Shown: positions 60,684-64,000 of the stretch, in pieces
How the letters are laid out: each line of letters begins with the position of its first letter
How positions within the stretch are numbered: position 1 is the first letter of the stretch
NCBI RefSeq assembly: GCF_000308495.1
Contig: NZ_BAFU01000007.1
Span: 28,661 to 92,660 of the forward strand
Reading direction: 5' to 3'
Source: Nocardia brevicatena NBRC 12119
GTDB taxonomy: Bacteria; Actinomycetota; Actinomycetes; Mycobacteriales; Mycobacteriaceae
Length of the DNA stretch: 64,000 nucleotides
The notes under the pieces: generated by a model
Seen by the model: the letters and a program-made list of their open reading frames with translations, nothing else
What the model was told of the DNA's origin: nothing
Database searches by the model: none
Translations under genes and position numbers: made by a program

Positions 60684-60944
60684 ATGGCGCACGAGTGGGA
60701 CCTGGTGCTCGATGAGTGGACCGGAGCGGTGGAAACCGCCGATGGCACCGATATCCCGGCCCGGTACGCGGCGGGACGGACCGTCGTCGGGCTCTGGGTG
60801 AACTCTTATGCCGGCGGACTGTCGCCGGCAGACTGTATTTTCTCCGGCCGTCGTGCGGACAGCAGTGCGGCGGGCGCGCCGCACACCGTCGAAGGCGCGG
60901 CCGACGATCGTGTGACCTCGGGGACACCAGTGGAAGGGGTCTAG
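60684..60944 (+). CDS. Small uncharacterised ORF before hsaE
   Basis: ATG 60684 (or GTG 60669) opens an 86-residue frame ending with TAG one base before the hsaE GTG. It encodes MAHEWDLVLDEWTGAVETAD, then RYAAGRTVVGLWVNSYAGGLSP and a Ser/Ala/Gly-rich end. GGAGCG precedes the ATG, and the tight junction with hsaE suggests translation, but no homologue is recalled and M. tuberculosis has no gene here. It may be a leader ORF or a chance frame. Confidence 0.4.
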   Translation: MAHEWDLVLDEWTGAVETADGTDIPARYAAGRTVVGLWVNSYAGGLSPADCIFSGRRADSSAAGAPHTVEGAADDRVTSGTPVEGV

Positions 60945-60945
60945 C

Positions 60946-61731
60946 GTGCTGTCCGATGCGGTGCGAGCCGAACTCGCCGACGAACTCGAGCGGGCCGAAC
61001 GCGATCGGGTCGCCATCGATCCGCTGGTGGCGCGGTATCCCGATATCTATGTCGTCGACGCCTACGAGATCCAGTTGGTCAATATTCGCCGCCGGCTCGA
61101 CGCGGGCGCACGGGTGGTGGGGCACAAGGTCGGGCTCTCGTCGAAGGCCATGCAGCAGATGATGGGCGTGGACGAACCGGACTACGGTCATCTGCTCGCC
61201 GATATGGAGGTCTACGAAGACATCCCCCTCGAGACCGGCAAATACCTGTTCCCCCGCGTCGAGGTGGAGGTCGGGTTCATCCTCGGCGAGGACCTGCCCG
61301 GCGCCGAATGCACCGAGGCCGACGTCCTGGACGCCACCATCGCCTACGCCCCCGCCATCGAGCTGATCGATTCCCGGATCAAGGACTGGAATATCGGCCT
61401 GTGCGACACCATCTCCGATAACGCCTCCTCGGCCGGCTATGTCCTGGGCCCGCAGCGGGTGGCGCCCGCCGATATCGATATCAAGGCCATCGACGCCGTG
61501 CTCACCCGTAACGACGAGGTGGTCGCCGAAGGTCGCAGCGACGCGGTGCTCGGCGATCCGGTGATCGCGGTGGCCTGGTTGGCCCGCAAGGTGGCGAGTT
61601 TCGGGGTGCGGTTGAAAGCGGGCGATATCGTGCTGCCCGGTTCCTGCACCCGCGCCATCGACGCGCGCCCCGGTGATTGTTTCCACGCCGAGTTCGCCGG
61701 ACTCGGTTCCGTTCGCCTGCAATTCGCCTAG
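60946..61731 (+). CDS. hsaE: 2-Hydroxypenta-2,4-dienoate hydratase
   Basis: HsaE hydrates the five-carbon dienoate left after meta-cleavage of the steroid rings. The 261-residue protein is of the MhpD/HpaH fold: [34 protein letters not shown] (about 45-78), metal-binding acids in [15 protein letters not shown], and [29 protein letters not shown] 60946 follows GGAAGGGG. hsaG and hsaF follow within 15 bp each; the three match Rv3536c-Rv3534c. Confidence 0.94.
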   Translation: MLSDAVRAELADELERAERDRVAIDPLVARYPDIYVVDAYEIQLVNIRRRLDAGARVVGHKVGLSSKAMQQMMGVDEPDYGHLLADMEVYEDIPLETGKYLFPRVEVEVGFILGEDLPGAECTEADVLDATIAYAPAIELIDSRIKDWNIGLCDTISDNASSAGYVLGPQRVAPADIDIKAIDAVLTRNDEVVAEGRSDAVLGDPVIAVAWLARKVASFGVRLKAGDIVLPGSCTRAIDARPGDCFHAEFAGLGSVRLQFA

Positions 61732-61742
61732 GGAGGCATACC

Positions 61743-62654
61743 GTGACCGAAAACGGGAAGGTCAGTGCCGCGATCGTCGGTTCGGGCAATATCAGCACCG
61801 ATCTCATGTACAAACTGCTGCGCTCGCAGGTGATCGAGCCGCGGTGGATGATCGGTATCGACCCCGACAGCGAGGGCCTGAAGCGCGCCGCGGGCCTCGG
61901 GTTGGAGACCTCCGCCGAGGGTGTGGACTGGTTGCTGCGGCAGGCCGAGAAACCGGACATCATCTTCGAGGCCACCTCGGCCTATGTGCATCGTGCCGCC
62001 GCGTCGAGATACGAGGAGGCCGGTATCCGGGCCGTGGACCTCACCCCCGCCGCGGTCGGCCCGGCCGTGGTGCCGCCGGTGAACCTGGACGCCAATATCG
62101 ATGCGCCGAACGTCAATATGATCACCTGCGGCGGCCAGGCCACCATCCCGATCGTCGCCGCGGTGTCGCGGGTGGTCGATGTGCCGTACGCCGAGATCGT
62201 GGCGTCGGTGGCGTCGGTGTCGGCCGGACCCGGCACCCGCGCCAATATCGACGAATTCACCAAGACCACCAGCCGAGGCGTGGAAACCATCGGCGGCGCG
62301 CAGCGCGGTAAGGCGATCATCATCCTCAATCCGGCCGAACCGCCGATGATCATGCGCGACACCATCTTCTGCGCTATCCCCGAAGACGCCGACACCGATG
62401 CCATCAGCGAGTCGATCCACAAGATGGTCGGCGATATCCAGCAGTACGTACCCGGCTACCGCCTGCTCAACGAACCGCAGTTCGATCCGCCGTCGGTGGT
62501 GTCCGGCGGGATGGCGAAATGCTCGGTATTCGTCGAGGTGGAGGGCGCGGGCGACTTCCTGCCGCCGTATTCGGGCAATCTGGACATCATGACGGCCGCC
62601 GCCACCAAGGTCGGCGAGGTCATCGCCGATCAGATCACCGCGGCCCGGGTCTGA
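61743..62654 (+). CDS. hsaG: Acetaldehyde/propanal dehydrogenase (acylating)
   Basis: HsaG turns propanal, or acetaldehyde, from the HsaF aldolase into acyl-CoA with NAD and CoA. The 303-residue protein has the Rossmann [16 protein letters not shown] motif, the catalytic Cys129 in [12 protein letters not shown], and the NAD-binding [19 protein letters not shown] 61743 is preceded by GGGAGGCAT. In the family, HsaG and HsaF form a complex that channels the aldehyde. Confidence 0.95.
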   Translation: MTENGKVSAAIVGSGNISTDLMYKLLRSQVIEPRWMIGIDPDSEGLKRAAGLGLETSAEGVDWLLRQAEKPDIIFEATSAYVHRAAASRYEEAGIRAVDLTPAAVGPAVVPPVNLDANIDAPNVNMITCGGQATIPIVAAVSRVVDVPYAEIVASVASVSAGPGTRANIDEFTKTTSRGVETIGGAQRGKAIIILNPAEPPMIMRDTIFCAIPEDADTDAISESIHKMVGDIQQYVPGYRLLNEPQFDPPSVVSGGMAKCSVFVEVEGAGDFLPPYSGNLDIMTAAATKVGEVIADQITAARV

Positions 62655-62668
62655 GGAGGGACACCACC

Positions 62669-63706
62669 ATGCCGTACTCGCAACAGCTCGATATCCGCGT
62701 CACCGACACCTCGCTGCGCGATGGATCGCACCACAAACGCCACCAGTTCACCGCGACCGAGGTGCGCGATATCGTCGCCGCCCTCGACGGTGCCGGTGTC
62801 CCGGTGATCGAGGTGACGCACGGCGACGGCCTCGGCGGTTCCTCGTTCAACTACGGGTTCTCCAAAACCCCCGAACAGGAATTGGTGAAGATCGCCGCCG
62901 AAACCGCGAAACAGGCCAAGATCGCGGTGCTCATGCTGCCCGGTGTCGGCGTCAAGGAGGACATCAAGATCTCCCAGGACAACGGCGCGAGCATCTGCCG
63001 CATCGCCACTCACTGCACCGAGGCCGACGTCTCCATCCAGCACTTCGGCCTGGCCCGTGAACTCGGCCTGGAAACCGTCGGCTTCCTCATGATGTCGCAT
63101 ACCCGGCCCCCCGAGGTGCTGGCCGAACAGGCCCGCATCATGGCCGACGCCGGCTGCCAGTGCGTCTACATCGTCGACTCCGCCGGCGCCCTGGTCCTGG
63201 ACCAGGTCTCCGACCGTGTCGCAGCCCTGGTCGCCGAACTCGGCGACGACGCCCAGGTCGGCTTCCACGGCCACGAGAACCTCGACCTCGCCGTCGCCAA
63301 CTCCATCTACGCCATCCGCGCCGGCGCCACCCAGATCGACGGGTCGGCCCGCCGCTTCGGCGCGGGTGCCGGTAACACTCCCGTCGAAGCCCTCGTCGGT
63401 GTATGCGACAAGATCGGTGTGAAGACCGGTATCGACTTCTTCGCCATCGCCGACACCGCCGAGGACGTGGTTCGGCCCGCGATGCCGCAGGAATGCCTGC
63501 TCGACCGGCAGTCGCTGATGATGGGGTATGCGGGGGTGTACTCCAGTTTTCTCAAGCACGCCGAACGCCAGGCGGAGCGCTACGGTGTCTCGGCGGCGGA
63601 GATGTTGGTCCGGGCGGGTAAGCGCAATCTGGTCGGTGGACAGGAGGACCAGCTCATCGATATCGCGTTGGAACTCCAGAAGGAGAAGAAAACCGCTTCC
63701 GCGTAA
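62669..63706 (+). CDS. hsaF: 4-Hydroxy-2-oxovalerate/2-oxohexanoate aldolase
   Basis: HsaF cleaves the hydroxy-oxoacid into pyruvate and an aldehyde. The 345-residue TIM-barrel enzyme has Arg17-Asp18 ([14 protein letters not shown]) for metal and substrate, VYIVDSAG, and the metal ligands in [11 protein letters not shown] (His-x-His) with Asn nearby. The C-terminal helices that contact HsaG are complete. AGGAGGG precedes the ATG. A terminator hairpin ends the operon. Confidence 0.95.
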   Translation: MPYSQQLDIRVTDTSLRDGSHHKRHQFTATEVRDIVAALDGAGVPVIEVTHGDGLGGSSFNYGFSKTPEQELVKIAAETAKQAKIAVLMLPGVGVKEDIKISQDNGASICRIATHCTEADVSIQHFGLARELGLETVGFLMMSHTRPPEVLAEQARIMADAGCQCVYIVDSAGALVLDQVSDRVAALVAELGDDAQVGFHGHENLDLAVANSIYAIRAGATQIDGSARRFGAGAGNTPVEALVGVCDKIGVKTGIDFFAIADTAEDVVRPAMPQECLLDRQSLMMGYAGVYSSFLKHAERQAERYGVSAAEMLVRAGKRNLVGGQEDQLIDIALELQKEKKTASA

Positions 63707-63719
63707 CAGATCCGGGCAT

Positions 63720-63754
63720 GCCCTGTAGTCCGTGTTCGCGATGGACTACAGGGC
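63720..63754 (+). terminator. Terminator of the hsaEGF operon
   Basis: GCCCTGTAGTCC (63720-63731) and its exact complement (63743-63754) form a 12-bp stem with an 11-nt loop, 14 bp after the hsaF stop. Confidence 0.8.
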
Positions 63755-64000
63755 GGCATTGTATTCGGGCTCACCGTGACATCGAAAGATGCGACGCCAT
63801 CGCGTGAGATATTGCACGTGTGGGTGACCACTGCCGCGGTCATGCGCGACCCGGTTCGCCGAGCAATTCATACCGGCGACAGCGATGAGTCCGATTTCAT
63901 CGAGGTCGACTCTCCGCAACCGAGCGACGATGCCCGACAGCGATCCCCGGCCCGGTGCGTATCGCCCGTTTGTCGAGGCTCGTTCACCCGATGGCCGTCC
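63755..64000. other. End of window, no gene supported
   Basis: A lower-GC stretch with short open frames on both strands. A GTG at about 63820 opens a plus-strand frame to the right edge (VWVTTAAVMRDPVRRAIHTGDSDESD...), but it resembles no known family and its codon use is poor. The start of a gene beyond the edge cannot be excluded. Confidence 0.35.

Overview
The window is high-GC actinobacterial DNA of Nocardia/Rhodococcus type (order Mycobacteriales). The evidence is lsr2, carD, clpC, mhuD and kstR, many leaderless GTG starts, and a gene order that follows the M. tuberculosis stretch from panC (Rv3602c) to hsaF (Rv3534c) with several insertions and losses. The species cannot be fixed from the sequence alone.

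1-10.8 kb: pantothenate/CoA genes (panC cut by the left edge, panD, coaX); a cysteine dioxygenase-rhodanese pair behind a Cys-Cys leader peptide; lysS; the xenogeneic silencer lsr2; an FHA-HTH regulator; a DUF1772 membrane protein; and clpC.

10.8-22.0 kb: an accessory insertion between clpC and mhuD. It holds an aldo/keto reductase broken by an in-frame amber codon, a CutA-like protein, a HAD hydrolase, an XRE-TPR regulator divergent from four overlapping tiny ORFs, an ABC-2 exporter beside a NarL-type two-component system, SRPBCC and OsmC proteins, and cbtBA behind a cobalamin riboswitch.

22.0-33.9 kb: housekeeping genes in mycobacterial order: mhuD, a hydrolase, mutY, beta-carbonic anhydrase, a membrane-anchored protein, radA, an lpqE-like lipoprotein, carD, ispD-ispF, cysS, rlmB. 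disA, next to radA in M. tuberculosis, is absent here.

33.9-41.6 kb: an enoyl-CoA hydratase, an acyl-CoA dehydrogenase, a Zn/Mn ABC importer with a palindromic operator, and a trehalose-6-phosphate phosphatase-GH15 fusion.

41.7-63.7 kb: steroid/cholesterol catabolism. kstR is divergent from one run fadE34-fadE28-fadE29-chsH2-chsH1-ltp2 (side-chain removal) behind a perfect KstR palindrome. kstD-chsH3 is divergent from hsaE-hsaG-hsaF (ring opening and the meta-cleavage end), with two more KstR-type sites between. An 8.3 kb block splits the two halves: membrane acyltransferase, SGNH hydrolase, lipoprotein, a G6PDH-like remnant and a MoxR-DUF58 cluster.

Two genome-wide patterns stand out. At least thirteen genes have a TAnnnT -10 hexamer whose last T lies 7-9 nt before the start codon, which predicts leaderless mRNAs. 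A dispersed intergenic module occurs three times, two copies carrying an almost identical 97-bp nested palindrome.
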